A DNA stretch of 24,914 nt from Bacteroidales bacterium (GTDB lineage Bacteria > Bacteroidota > Bacteroidia > Bacteroidales > F082), in NCBI GenBank assembly GCA_017508895.1, contig JAFWRA010000182.1:1-24914 (forward strand), written 5' to 3'. Positions 1-7,503 of the stretch are shown here, piece after piece. Numbering within the stretch: position 1 is the stretch's first letter; each line of letters begins with the position of its first letter. The position numbers were made by a program, and so were the translations under genes. The notes under the pieces are model-generated. The model was not told the origin of the DNA. It worked only from the letters and a program-made list of their open reading frames with translations, and ran no database searches.

Positions 1-914
1 ACATCGCCTTGGCCAAGAAGATTGGCGAGGAGATTAAGAACGGCATCGACGGCATCGTCATCGGCCATGGCACCGACACCTTGGCCCACACCGCCGCCGC
101 CCTGACCTTCATGTGCCAGAACCTGCCTGTTCCGATCGTCTTGGTCGGCTCGCAACGTTCATCTGACCGTCCTTCTTCGGATGCCGCCTTGAACTTGATG
201 CATGCCATGACCGCTGCTGGTCACGGCGACATTGCCGAGGTGATGGTCTGTATGTTTGGTCCCACCTCCGATGAATACGGCTTCCTGCACCGTGGCACCC
301 GTGTGCGTAAGATGCACTCCTCATATCGTTCCACCTTCCGCACTATCGGCGACACACCCGTCGCCACTGTCGACCGCAAGCGTGGCGTGGTGCCGATCAA
401 GGAGGTCTACAACCACCGCCGCAACGACCGCGACGTGAAGATCATCCCGACCTTCGACGACCGCGTGGCCATCCTCTACTACTATCCCGGCATGAAGCCC
501 GACGTGCTTGATGCCTTGGTCGACAACGGCTATCAGGGCATCGTTTGGGACGGCACCGGCTTGGGCCACGTCAACCGTGGCATGTTCGACGCCATCCAGC
601 GCGCCACCGACAAGGGTGTGCACCAGTACATGACCGTGCAAACCATCTGGGGCTATGCCCACATGTTCGTCTACGACACCGGTCGTGACTTGATGGACCG
701 TGGCATTATCCCGGCACAGAACATGCTCGCCGAGACCGCCTACATCAAGTTGGGCTGGGCCCTAGGCCAGACGCACGACCGCGAGGAGGTGAAGAACATC
801 ATGCTCACCCCTGTCAACAGCGAGATCACCCCGAGAGAGCCTTACAACGGCTACTTGGTCTACCAAGGCGGTGTGCCCGAGGTGGAGGAGTTTATCCGCA
901 AGGTGCATAAGTAA
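1..914 (+). CDS. gatD: GatD-like / asparaginase-family protein, 5'-truncated
   Basis: This is the C-terminal roughly 304 residues of an asparaginase-fold protein; the reading frame is open through base 1, so the start lies outside the window and the TTG at 9 is not a start. The best match I recognise is GatD, the subunit of the archaeal-type Glu-tRNA(Gln) amidotransferase that releases ammonia from Gln or Asn. Seen directly: the Thr-Asp active-site motif GHGTDT (bases 63-80), the motif GSQRSSDRPSSDAA after it, and a Lys in RGTRVRKMH (Lys codon 309-311) at the position expected for the family's catalytic lysine. The N-terminal catalytic Thr would be upstream. A plain type I/II asparaginase is the alternative, but the SSDRPSSDAA block favours GatD. 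Third codon positions are strongly C/G, unlike the next genes. Transcription should stop at the hairpin at 941. Confidence 0.8.
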   Translation, partial: IALAKKIGEEIKNGIDGIVIGHGTDTLAHTAAALTFMCQNLPVPIVLVGSQRSSDRPSSDAALNLMHAMTAAGHGDIAEVMVCMFGPTSDEYGFLHRGTRVRKMHSSYRSTFRTIGDTPVATVDRKRGVVPIKEVYNHRRNDRDVKIIPTFDDRVAILYYYPGMKPDVLDALVDNGYQGIVWDGTGLGHVNRGMFDAIQRATDKGVHQYMTVQTIWGYAHMFVYDTGRDLMDRGIIPAQNMLAETAYIKLGWALGQTHDREEVKNIMLTPVNSEITPREPYNGYLVYQGGVPEVEEFIRKVHK

Positions 915-940
915 GAGCGAATCGCATGCGATTGAAAGAA

Positions 941-978
941 ATTGGAGACTCAGCTCAAGTTGAGTCTCCAATTTTTGT
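941..978 (+). terminator. Rho-independent terminator after gatD-like gene
   Basis: A perfect 12-bp stem (ATTGGAGACTCA at 941-952 with its complement at 961-972) around an 8-base loop runs directly into a T-rich tail. It lies 26 bases after the stop codon. Confidence 0.9.
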
Positions 979-979
979 C

Positions 980-1006
980 TTGTCAACGAAAAAATATGTA
1001 TTTTTG
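980..1006 (+). promoter_or_regulatory. Bacteroidota-type promoter for the MntP-like gene
   Basis: The -7 element TATTTTTG (999-1006) matches TAnnTTTG exactly. A TTG at 980-982, 16 bases upstream, can serve as -33, slightly closer than usual. The predicted transcript starts about 12 bases before the ATG at 1025. Confidence 0.65.
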
Positions 1007-1024
1007 CAGCAATTCAAGTGAATT

Positions 1025-1588
1025 ATGACCACTGCATCAATAATAATTGGTATCCTTTTCATCCTATGTCTGACCTCCAGCGTGGTCTCGCGTTCGGTGG
1101 GTTTGGTGAACTCTGACGACAAACCATCGCAGAAGATATGGATTCCTGTAACTTTTGGCCTCAGTCAAGGCGTCATGGCCTTGTTGGGTAGCGGATTGGG
1201 TCGTCTGATAGCGCATCTTTTTACCTATATCGCTGAGTATATGGTCTTTGCCATGATGCTTGTGGTTGCGGTAAAGATGTTTGTTGACTCTATGCGAGTG
1301 TTGAAAGGCAAGATGATGTATACGGTCAGCAAAGAGAGTGAAATGTTTCTGCTTACCATCCTTGCGGCGTTCAATACCTTTCTCTATTCGATTGTGAGCG
1401 TGTTCTATGCGCCATTTGGGAAATGGTTTTTCGTTGCAGTCACGGTGGCGGGCTTTTTGTGGGCTCTCTTCACTGTCCGCGTTGACTTTACTCCTGGCAT
1501 CATCAAAAAGGTGAGTTTTGTGGAGTTCTCTGCTTCGGTGTTTATGGTCGTCATAGCCATTCTTTATTTGTTTACGGATTTGATTTAA
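1025..1588 (+). CDS. MntP/YebN-like small membrane protein, divergent
   Basis: This 187-residue, very hydrophobic protein has about six predicted membrane segments. Its length and segment order resemble the MntP (DUF204) manganese exporter family: TM2-TM3 around FGLSQGVMALLGSGLG and MVFAMMLVVAVKMFVDS align well by eye with that family, followed by a charged cytoplasmic loop and a second three-helix repeat. It departs from MntP where that family carries its membrane aspartates (GxSMDA in TM1 and TSLDA in TM4). Here those stretches read GILFILCLTSS and LTILAAFNTFL, with no acidic residue. So it is probably a relative with altered transport function, or a non-transporting homologue. The ATG follows a good promoter by 18 bases. 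Three GATTTAA heptamers overlap its stop codon. Confidence 0.6.
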   Translation: MTTASIIIGILFILCLTSSVVSRSVGLVNSDDKPSQKIWIPVTFGLSQGVMALLGSGLGRLIAHLFTYIAEYMVFAMMLVVAVKMFVDSMRVLKGKMMYTVSKESEMFLLTILAAFNTFLYSIVSVFYAPFGKWFFVAVTVAGFLWALFTVRVDFTPGIIKKVSFVEFSASVFMVVIAILYLFTDLI

Positions 1589-1603
1589 GATTTAAAGATT
1601 TAA
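1582..1603 (+). repeat. GATTTAA heptamer repeat overlapping a stop codon
   Basis: Three GATTTAA copies (1582-1588, 1589-1595, 1597-1603) fill the spacer between the MntP-like gene and the endonuclease gene. The first copy contains the TAA stop of the upstream gene. Confidence 0.7.
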
Positions 1604-1609
1604 GATTCA

Positions 1610-2671
1610 ATGAAAAAGTTGTTTTCGCTTATAATAGCTTTGACTTTTGCGTTGTTTGCTGCAGCGCAACCTGCCAATTATTACAATTCGACCAACGGAT
1701 TGACAGGAAATCAGTTGAAGGTTGCCTTGCACAATATCATTAAGGGGCACTCTTCCATATCGTATGCTCAGCTTTGGAATGCCTTCTGGAGCACCGACAA
1801 TAAAGGCAATGGTGTAGTGTGGGACATGTATTCTGACCGCCCCAATGGGACATCTCCTTATGTTTATTACCTTGGTGAGGACCAATGCGGTAACTACAGT
1901 GGTGAGGGTGACTGCTACAACCGTGAGCATTCATGGCCCTCGAGCTGGTTTAATGATCAGAACACTCCGCGTACAGACTTACATCACATTTTTCCAACTG
2001 ATGGGTACGTCAATAACCGTCGCGGTAATTACGCTTTTGGTGAGGTTGGCTCTGCTTCTTGGACTTCTCGAAATGGCTCAAAACTAGGTGCTTGCAAAAC
2101 ACTAGGCTTTTCAGGGACGGTGTTTGAGCCCATTGATGAGTACAAAGGTGACTTTGCTCGTGCCATCATGTACATGAGTGTACGTTACTTCAGCGAGGAT
2201 GCTAGCTGGAGCAGTAGCGACATGACCAGCAAGTCGGAAATCAAGCCATGGGCTATTGAAATGTTGCTGCGTTGGAATGAGTTGGACCCTGTGAGCGAAA
2301 AGGAAAAAGAACGTAATGAGACAATTTACAATGATTACCAGCACAATAGAAATCCTTTTGTCGACCATCCGGAGTATGCCCGCATGATTTGGGATCCTAA
2401 CTGGAGTGTTGTGGAGGAGAACTCGATGGAGGTTTATCTATTCCCCAATCCCATAGAGTGTGGACAAACCCTGCATTTGAGCAGCGACCGTAATGCTTTT
2501 GATGCTGTCGCCATTTGTGACTTGTGTGGCCGAACCCTGTTTAAGATTTCTGGACATCTTGTCGGCGATTATGCTGTGACTTTGCCTGATGGTTTTGCCA
2601 AAGGTTGCTACATTGTCAAATTGATGTGCAATGGCAATGTGCTGAAATACGAGAAACTTCTTGTGAAATAG
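1610..2671 (+). CDS. Secreted endonuclease I with type IX C-terminal sorting domain
   Basis: This 353-residue protein begins with a clear signal peptide (MKKLFSLIIALTFALFAAA, cleavage near AAA-QP). The body is the endonuclease I (EndA/NucM, beta-beta-alpha metal) family, a non-specific nuclease. It shows the NREHSWPSSW block (R105, E106, H107), the DLHHIFPTDGYVNNRRGNY block with catalytic-region H125-H126, and HNRNPFVDHPE near residue 248. The last 80 residues form a type A sorting domain of the type IX secretion system: VYLFPNPIECG, then CDLCGRTLFK, then KGCYIVKL and a basic end. Known family knowledge says such proteins cross the outer membrane through the type IX machinery and lose this tail. 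It starts 22 bases after the MntP-like stop and may share its transcript. Likely role: use of, or defence against, extracellular DNA. Confidence 0.92.
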   Translation: MKKLFSLIIALTFALFAAAQPANYYNSTNGLTGNQLKVALHNIIKGHSSISYAQLWNAFWSTDNKGNGVVWDMYSDRPNGTSPYVYYLGEDQCGNYSGEGDCYNREHSWPSSWFNDQNTPRTDLHHIFPTDGYVNNRRGNYAFGEVGSASWTSRNGSKLGACKTLGFSGTVFEPIDEYKGDFARAIMYMSVRYFSEDASWSSSDMTSKSEIKPWAIEMLLRWNELDPVSEKEKERNETIYNDYQHNRNPFVDHPEYARMIWDPNWSVVEENSMEVYLFPNPIECGQTLHLSSDRNAFDAVAICDLCGRTLFKISGHLVGDYAVTLPDGFAKGCYIVKLMCNGNVLKYEKLLVK

Positions 2672-2675
2672 TCAT

Positions 2676-2728
2676 TCAGTTTTGTTGAGCTACAAACTGA
2701 ACAACTGCAAACTGTAAACTGACAACTG
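2676..2728. repeat. Intergenic AACTG repeat cluster with hairpin
   Basis: Between two convergent genes lie five [A/C]AACTG units at roughly 6-9-base spacing (2693-2728), preceded by a hairpin pairing TCAGTTTTGT (2676-2685) with ACAAACTGA (2692-2700) through one bulged T. It may act as a weak terminator for both genes, but there is no long T-tract. Confidence 0.6.
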
Positions 2729-2729
2729 A

Positions 2730-3647
2730 TTACATCATTTTCTTGTGCCTGAAATAGATATAGAACGTTACTGCGACTACGGTCATAAATCCCATGATGC
2801 CCCAAAATGCCCATGCGGCTTCCTGGAAGGGTAGCTTGACGTTCATACCGTAAAGACCTGTGATGAAGGTCAAAGGAAGGATGATGGTCGACACGAGGGT
2901 CAGGATTTTCATCGTCTCGTTGGTCTTGTTGGTCTGCATCGAGTCGAAGGTCATCGAGAGACCTTCAATCAGTTCCTCGTAGTCCTCGGTCATGTCCCAT
3001 ACCTTCTGCAGGTAGTCAAGGATGTTGCCCCAGTAGTCTTCCATGTACTCCACATCGTCGGTGAAACCTGTGACTTTACCTGTCTCGAAGAGGTGGAAGA
3101 GCCTTAGCTGTGGCTTGAAGATGGTGTTGATAAGGATGAGGTTCTTGCGGGTCACGCTGATGCGCTCGATGATCTTCACTTGTTTCTCTTGCAACAGTTC
3201 CCGGTTGATTAATTCCACATCCAAGCCGACCTTGCGTAACAGATACACCGACTCGGTCATCAGCTTTTCGAGGATGCGGTAGAGCAGGATATCGGAGTTG
3301 CGGAAGTTCATCTCCTCGCCGTTCTGGATGCGTTCCTCGTATTCCTCGAAAAGTTGCGACACGCCCCAAGGGTTCTTCTCGATGGAGATAATATATTCCT
3401 TGCCCCAGAAAATCTTCACTTCCTTGATTTTCACGAATTTGTTTTGGCGGTCGAAGTTGGGGAAATGAAGGATAAGGAAATAATAATCGTCGTAGATGTC
3501 GATTTTAGGACGCTGGTTGACGGATTTGCAGTCTTCGATGTCTAAAGGGTGGAAGTGAAATCGGTCTTTCAGGAATTCAAAGTCTTCTTCCGTTGGGTTG
3601 TTGAGATGACGCCAAGTCAAGTTCCCGATTTTCAGGCTGTTAATCAT
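2730..3647 (-). CDS. corA: CorA-family Mg2+/Co2+ transporter
   Basis: This 305-residue protein has the CorA layout: a soluble N-terminal alpha/beta domain, a long helical stalk (about residues 120-245, with ITxxF-type gating region), and two C-terminal membrane helices. The signature YGMN lies at residues 266-269 (LYGMNVKLPF) between TM1 (ILTLVSTIILPLTFITGLYG) and TM2 (WGIMGFMTVVAVTFYIYF), followed by the basic tail RHKKMM. CorA forms a pentameric inner-membrane channel for Mg2+ uptake that is gated by intracellular Mg2+. Length and motifs are complete. It is separated from gldD by 110 bases. A possible -7 element on the minus strand (reading TATTTTCG, one mismatch, at 3714-3721) lies there, but I see no convincing -33. 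The gene converges on the endonuclease gene. Confidence 0.93.
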   Translation of the reverse strand: MINSLKIGNLTWRHLNNPTEEDFEFLKDRFHFHPLDIEDCKSVNQRPKIDIYDDYYFLILHFPNFDRQNKFVKIKEVKIFWGKEYIISIEKNPWGVSQLFEEYEERIQNGEEMNFRNSDILLYRILEKLMTESVYLLRKVGLDVELINRELLQEKQVKIIERISVTRKNLILINTIFKPQLRLFHLFETGKVTGFTDDVEYMEDYWGNILDYLQKVWDMTEDYEELIEGLSMTFDSMQTNKTNETMKILTLVSTIILPLTFITGLYGMNVKLPFQEAAWAFWGIMGFMTVVAVTFYIYFRHKKMM

Positions 3648-3757
3648 AGGCCTTTTCCCCTTTCTTTTAAGTGAATACTCAGTTTACATCGGCGCAAAAT
3701 TTGTTTCGCGCCGCGAAAATAGTGTTTTTTGTTGAAAAGTTGGGAAAAAACCGCAAT

Positions 3758-4345
3758 TTATTTCCACTCGAAGGTGTTAAACAAGTGGTCAATGTCCTGT
3801 CGGATGAAATTGATGACGGGTTGCATCGAGTCGTTGTTGGGTTGGAAATTGAAGTATAAGGCGCCTCGGACAAAGTTGCGGGTGCTGTCGGTAAGATAGA
3901 ACTGCATCGGGGTGGCCACACCTTTGCCGTCCATCTCGATGAATAAGCCATAGACTTGGTGCTCCTCGTTGATTATTAGGCTGTCACGTACGCCATTCGC
4001 CTTTTGCAAGTGCTTCACTACCATGGTATGAACATCTTCCAAATAATCACCCAGATTGCCATTGACGGGCTTGTGTGTCAGGTGAATGGACCCTTTGAAT
4101 TGTGGAAACTCGATATTGATCCAGTTTTTTTCGTCAGGTGAGTAGCGGTCATAAGTCAACAGGGCATAGTCTGGACATTCGAAACTGTATCTTTCGATGG
4201 TGTCAACCTTGGTGTAGGTCTTCTCAGGCAAGTCGATGCGGAAATAGCCTCGTGGCTTTGGCAGGTAGTTGGGCTCACGGTTACAGGAGATGGCGATGAT
4301 GGCGATAGCAAGGGCCACAAGTAATGTAGATAGTCTATTCTTCAT
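3758..4345 (-). CDS. gldD: Gliding motility / T9SS lipoprotein GldD
   Basis: This protein of about 195 residues has a lipoprotein signal (MKNRLSTLLVALAIAIIAIS followed by Cys), so it should be anchored in the envelope. The conserved KPRGYFRIDLPEKTY block just after the anchor and the EFPQFKGSIHLTH stretch are typical of GldD. In Flavobacterium johnsoniae GldD is needed for gliding, and gldD mutants are defective in type IX functions; its molecular job is unknown. An ATG three codons upstream (4354) is possible, but the start at 4345 gives the standard lipoprotein signal. Either start overlaps the 3' end of gldE (stop at 4335), which suggests translational coupling. The presence of gld genes does not prove gliding, since they also occur in non-gliding Bacteroidota. 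Confidence 0.9.
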   Translation of the reverse strand: MKNRLSTLLVALAIAIIAISCNREPNYLPKPRGYFRIDLPEKTYTKVDTIERYSFECPDYALLTYDRYSPDEKNWINIEFPQFKGSIHLTHKPVNGNLGDYLEDVHTMVVKHLQKANGVRDSLIINEEHQVYGLFIEMDGKGVATPMQFYLTDSTRNFVRGALYFNFQPNNDSMQPVINFIRQDIDHLFNTFEWK

Positions 4346-5675
4346 CAAAAACAACTTTTACTTCTTTGATACGCTTGGTGTCAGCATCGGTGATTTCCAT
4401 GTGGAACTTCTCGAAATTATACTTGAACCCAATTTCAGGGATACGACCTTCGATTTCGAGGATGAGTCCAGCCAAGGTGTCGGCTTCGCCTTGCATGGGC
4501 TCAAAATAGCCTTCATCGACGCCAAAAACTTTGCAGAAGTCAACGATGCTGGTCTGAGCTTTAAAGAGATAAGAACCATCATCAAGTTTTTTGTAATGGT
4601 CTTCTATGTTGGTTTCGTCAAACTCATCATTGATTTCGCCCACAATTTCCTCAATGACATCTTCCATGGTAATCAAGCCCGAAGTGCCGCCATATTCGTC
4701 GACGACGATAGCGATGTGTATTTTCTTCTCGCGGAAGTCTTGAAACAAGTCGTTGATTTTGCGATTCTCGGGCACATAGAAGGCGGGACGGATGAGCTTC
4801 TGCCATTCATACGACTCGGCGTCAAGATAGGGGAGAAGGTCTTTCACATAAAGGATGCCTTCCACCTTGTCCAAAGTCTCGTCATAGACGGGAATCCTCG
4901 AAAAGCCGCTTTTGATGACGATGGCCAACATGGTGGCGAAATCCATGTCTTTTTCCACCCCGATGATGTCAACGCGAGGAATCATCACGCTACTAACTTC
5001 CTTTTCACTGAATGAAGCGATGCCTTTCAGCATCTGTTTTTCATCAATCGGAGTGGATTCTTCAGTGGCAATGTCGACGGCAGTTGAAAGGTCTTCCAAT
5101 GAGATTTCACTTTTTTTCTTCTCCAAATGCTTGTCCATGAACGAGGTGGAGTTGACCAGCAACTTGCTCAAAGGTTTGAAGAGTCCGATGAGAAAACGTA
5201 GAGGTCGAGCCATGAAACGAGCCATTTTGACAGGACGTTTACTGGCATATATCTTTGGTGTGATTTCGCCTACGATAAGGATTAATGAGGTGACGATCAC
5301 CACTTCCAACAGAAAAGCCGCCACGGGATAGTTCACCATATCGAACATCTGGGACATGATATAGGTCGACAGCAGTGTGATGGTGACATTGACGAAATTG
5401 TTGCCTATCAAGATGGAGGCGAGCAAGGTCTTTGGCGTTTCTCGGAGTTTGAGAACCAAACGGCTTTTGGCATCGTTGCGCGATTCCAAGTCGTCGATGT
5501 CGGCAGGTTGCAATGAAAAATATGCTGTTTCGCTACTCGAAATCAAAGCCGAAGCTATGAGGAGAAGACACAAAACAATCAATCCAATGACGGCGTCGAC
5601 GGTAAATCCAGTGAAAAAGTTGTTTGAAACAACAGAGAGGAGTCCTATGAGAGGGTCAGGGTCAGGTGTTTCCAA
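4335..5675 (-). CDS. gldE: GldE, DUF21/CBS/CorC-type membrane protein
   Basis: This 446-residue protein has three parts. A DUF21 membrane domain with three to four helices spans about residues 28-140 (e.g. ILIGNNFVNVTITLLSTYI and VIVTSLILIVGEITPKIYAS). A CBS pair spans about 210-340 (SVMIPRVDIIG; VVDEYGGTSGLITMEDVIEEIVGEI). A C-terminal CorC/HlyC domain runs to the end. This architecture is shared with CorC/CNNM Mg2+ transport-related proteins. Assignment as GldE rests on overlap with gldD and the upstream ssb-mutY, the arrangement I recall from Flavobacterium. There GldE is reported to support GldD function. It has its own minus-strand promoter about 27 bases upstream. A general CorC/HlyC-type transporter is the alternative label. 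Confidence 0.88.
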   Translation of the reverse strand: METPDPDPLIGLLSVVSNNFFTGFTVDAVIGLIVLCLLLIASALISSSETAYFSLQPADIDDLESRNDAKSRLVLKLRETPKTLLASILIGNNFVNVTITLLSTYIMSQMFDMVNYPVAAFLLEVVIVTSLILIVGEITPKIYASKRPVKMARFMARPLRFLIGLFKPLSKLLVNSTSFMDKHLEKKKSEISLEDLSTAVDIATEESTPIDEKQMLKGIASFSEKEVSSVMIPRVDIIGVEKDMDFATMLAIVIKSGFSRIPVYDETLDKVEGILYVKDLLPYLDAESYEWQKLIRPAFYVPENRKINDLFQDFREKKIHIAIVVDEYGGTSGLITMEDVIEEIVGEINDEFDETNIEDHYKKLDDGSYLFKAQTSIVDFCKVFGVDEGYFEPMQGEADTLAGLILEIEGRIPEIGFKYNFEKFHMEITDADTKRIKEVKVVFDEE

Positions 5676-5701
5676 AATCTTATCATTTAATATTGAGACT
5701 G

Positions 5702-5734
5702 CAAAAATAGAAAAAACTCTTAAATTCGCGGCAA
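5702..5734 (-). promoter_or_regulatory. Promoter for gldE-gldD
   Basis: Read on the minus strand, TATTTTTG (complement of 5702-5709) matches TAnnTTTG exactly, with TTGC (complement of 5731-5734) 21 bases upstream as -33. It gives a short leader before the ATG at 5675. Confidence 0.65.
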
Positions 5735-5780
5735 TATTCTTTGGCCTAAAATGTTTACGTAAATTCTCGCTATTTATAAA

Positions 5781-5863
5781 ACACGAATTATCAATAATTT
5801 GTCACAAATTATTCCCTAAAATATATTTTTTGTAATTCGTGTATAATTTATGATAATTCGTGT
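5781..5863. repeat. Palindrome and TAATTCGTGT repeat array between ssb and gldE
   Basis: TAATTCGTGT occurs at 5833-5842 and 5854-5863 (21 bases apart) and in inverted form, ACACGAATTA, at 5781-5790. Between them is a perfect palindrome with arms AATAATTTGT (5793-5802) and ACAAATTATT (5804-5813) around one C. This could be an operator array for gldE, an AT-rich terminator for ssb, or one of the intergenic repeats of this genome. Confidence 0.6.
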
Positions 5864-5897
5864 TGAAATATAAAGACTCTATATGAATAATTCAAAG

Positions 5898-6356
5898 TCA
5901 GAAAGGTAGGTCGTTGCCTTCGTCAGGAGTGTCGAAGTTGTTCTGCGGCACATAACCTGGTGTAGGTTCAGGTGCGGCTGTATAAGGTTGACCGTATGAC
6001 GACTGAGAGACGGGGCGTGCAGGCGCCAGTTGCATCATCTTGTCGGCGTTCACCTCGGTGACATAGCGGACGATGCCCTGTTGGTCAGTATATTGGCGGG
6101 TGCGGAGTTTGCCTTCAATGTACATCAGATCTCCTTTCGAATAGTTGCGGCGGCCGTCGGCGATGTCGTTGGCGAGGTTGCCCCACACTACGATGTTGTG
6201 CCAGTCGGTTTGCTCCACCCAGTTGTTGTCGCGGTCGCGGTAACGTTCCGAAGTGGCCATGGTGACCGATATCTTCTTGTTGCCGTTTTCAAAAGTGGTG
6301 ATTTCTGGGGTCTTCCCAAGTCGTCCTATAAGGATGACTTTGTTTAAACTTGCCAT
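5898..6356 (-). CDS. ssb: Single-stranded DNA-binding protein
   Basis: This 152-residue protein has the SSB OB-fold at residues 1-105 (MASLNKVILIGRLGKTPE, then EQTDWHNIVVWGN, then YIEGKLRTRQYTDQQG). A Pro/Gln-rich flexible linker follows, and the protein ends in the acidic tip DEGNDLPF, which in SSBs recruits repair and replication partners. It coats single-stranded DNA as a tetramer in replication, repair and recombination. It lies 11 bases downstream of mutY and is almost certainly co-transcribed with it. Length is typical for Bacteroidota. Confidence 0.97.
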   Translation of the reverse strand: MASLNKVILIGRLGKTPEITTFENGNKKISVTMATSERYRDRDNNWVEQTDWHNIVVWGNLANDIADGRRNYSKGDLMYIEGKLRTRQYTDQQGIVRYVTEVNADKMMQLAPARPVSQSSYGQPYTAAPEPTPGYVPQNNFDTPDEGNDLPF

Positions 6357-6367
6357 AGTGTAGTTTT

Positions 6368-7417
6368 TTAATTGTTTAAGTATAAGTCGATTAAGCGTGG
6401 AATGGGAAAACTGCCCAAATCCGTTTCGGGCGTCAAAAATAAATCTTTTGTTTCAATCCGCAACAATTTTTTTTCAAGTTTTATTTCGATGAATTGTGCG
6501 ATGATGGTTCTATGGGTCAGTTTGTGGGTTAAGAGTGGGGAAACTTTAGTAACGGTAAACGGTTTGTTATCAATAAGTTGTTGGAATTCATTTGAGGCAA
6601 TGACTTCATCGACATTCATTGGTTTTGGAGTTTCAATACACGGAAAGTCATAGAGGTTTTTCCAAATGTCGTTGTCGCTGCGTTTATGGAAATAAACACT
6701 GCCATTGATTTTGAGAACCAAATAGTTGAAATACCTTGTCGTGACCTTTACTTTGGGCAATTTCACGGGTCGTTGCATTACGGTCTGATGTGAGAAGGCT
6801 AGGCATTGGGGTTGTAGTGGGCATAACAAGCAGTTGGGGTTCTTGGGCGTGCAATGCAGGGCGCCGAATTCCATCATAGCTTGGTTGTGGAGACCAGGTT
6901 GCTTGCGGTTGAGTAGCTCGTCGGCAAGCAAGGCAAATTGTTTTTGGCCTTCTTTATTATTAATAGGTGTGTCGATGTCGAAGAGGCGAGCCAGAACGCG
7001 GTAGACATTACCGTCAACTACAGCATGTGGCAGATTGAAAGCGATGGATGCAATGGCGGCGGCAGTGTAGTCGCCTATGCCTTGAAGTTGCTTAAGCTGT
7101 TCAAAATCAGCGGGGAATAGACCTCCATATTGTTCCACAACTTGCTTGGCACATTTGTGCAGGTTACGAGCGCGCGAGTAGTAACCGAGTCCTTGCCACA
7201 TCTTTAGTACTTCTTCCTCTGAGGCTTTTGCAAGGTCGTTCACCGTGGGCCACTTTTCGGCGAAACGGAGGTAATACTCCCAGCCTTGGTTGACGCGAGT
7301 CTGTTGCAAGATGATTTCTGAAAGCCAGACTTGGTAAGGCGTGGGGTTATTCCGCCATGGCAGGTCGCGGTGGTTTTCAGCATACCAATTAATTAAGGTG
7401 TCTTGTATGATGTTCAT
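6368..7417 (-). CDS. mutY: A/G-specific adenine DNA glycosylase MutY
   Basis: This 349-residue enzyme removes adenine mispaired with 8-oxoguanine. The helix-hairpin-helix glycosylase domain occupies residues 1-220: catalytic Glu34 in WLSEIILQQTRV, the HhH loop LQGIGDYTA near 111-119, and catalytic Asp135 in AVVDGNVYR. The 4Fe-4S ligands Cys189, 196, 199 and 205 have the exact C-x6-C-x2-C-x5-C spacing. The C-terminal 110 residues look like the NUDIX-fold 8-oxoG recognition domain (YFHKRSDNDIWKNLYDFP). It leads the minus-strand run mutY-ssb and is divergent from the HU gene. Complete and standard in length. Confidence 0.97.
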   Translation of the reverse strand: MNIIQDTLINWYAENHRDLPWRNNPTPYQVWLSEIILQQTRVNQGWEYYLRFAEKWPTVNDLAKASEEEVLKMWQGLGYYSRARNLHKCAKQVVEQYGGLFPADFEQLKQLQGIGDYTAAAIASIAFNLPHAVVDGNVYRVLARLFDIDTPINNKEGQKQFALLADELLNRKQPGLHNQAMMEFGALHCTPKNPNCLLCPLQPQCLAFSHQTVMQRPVKLPKVKVTTRYFNYLVLKINGSVYFHKRSDNDIWKNLYDFPCIETPKPMNVDEVIASNEFQQLIDNKPFTVTKVSPLLTHKLTHRTIIAQFIEIKLEKKLLRIETKDLFLTPETDLGSFPIPRLIDLYLNN

Positions 7418-7503
7418 CGTGTTCCCTTTTGCGAAATTCTTTATTTATAACTCATTAGAATAAAAAAATTGCATTAATTAGGTCTTTGTATTAAAATTGT
7501 TCG

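Noticed and set aside
4269..5015. 248-residue open frame on the plus strand
   Set aside because: Antisense to gldE and gldD, both well supported; no family features in its translation.
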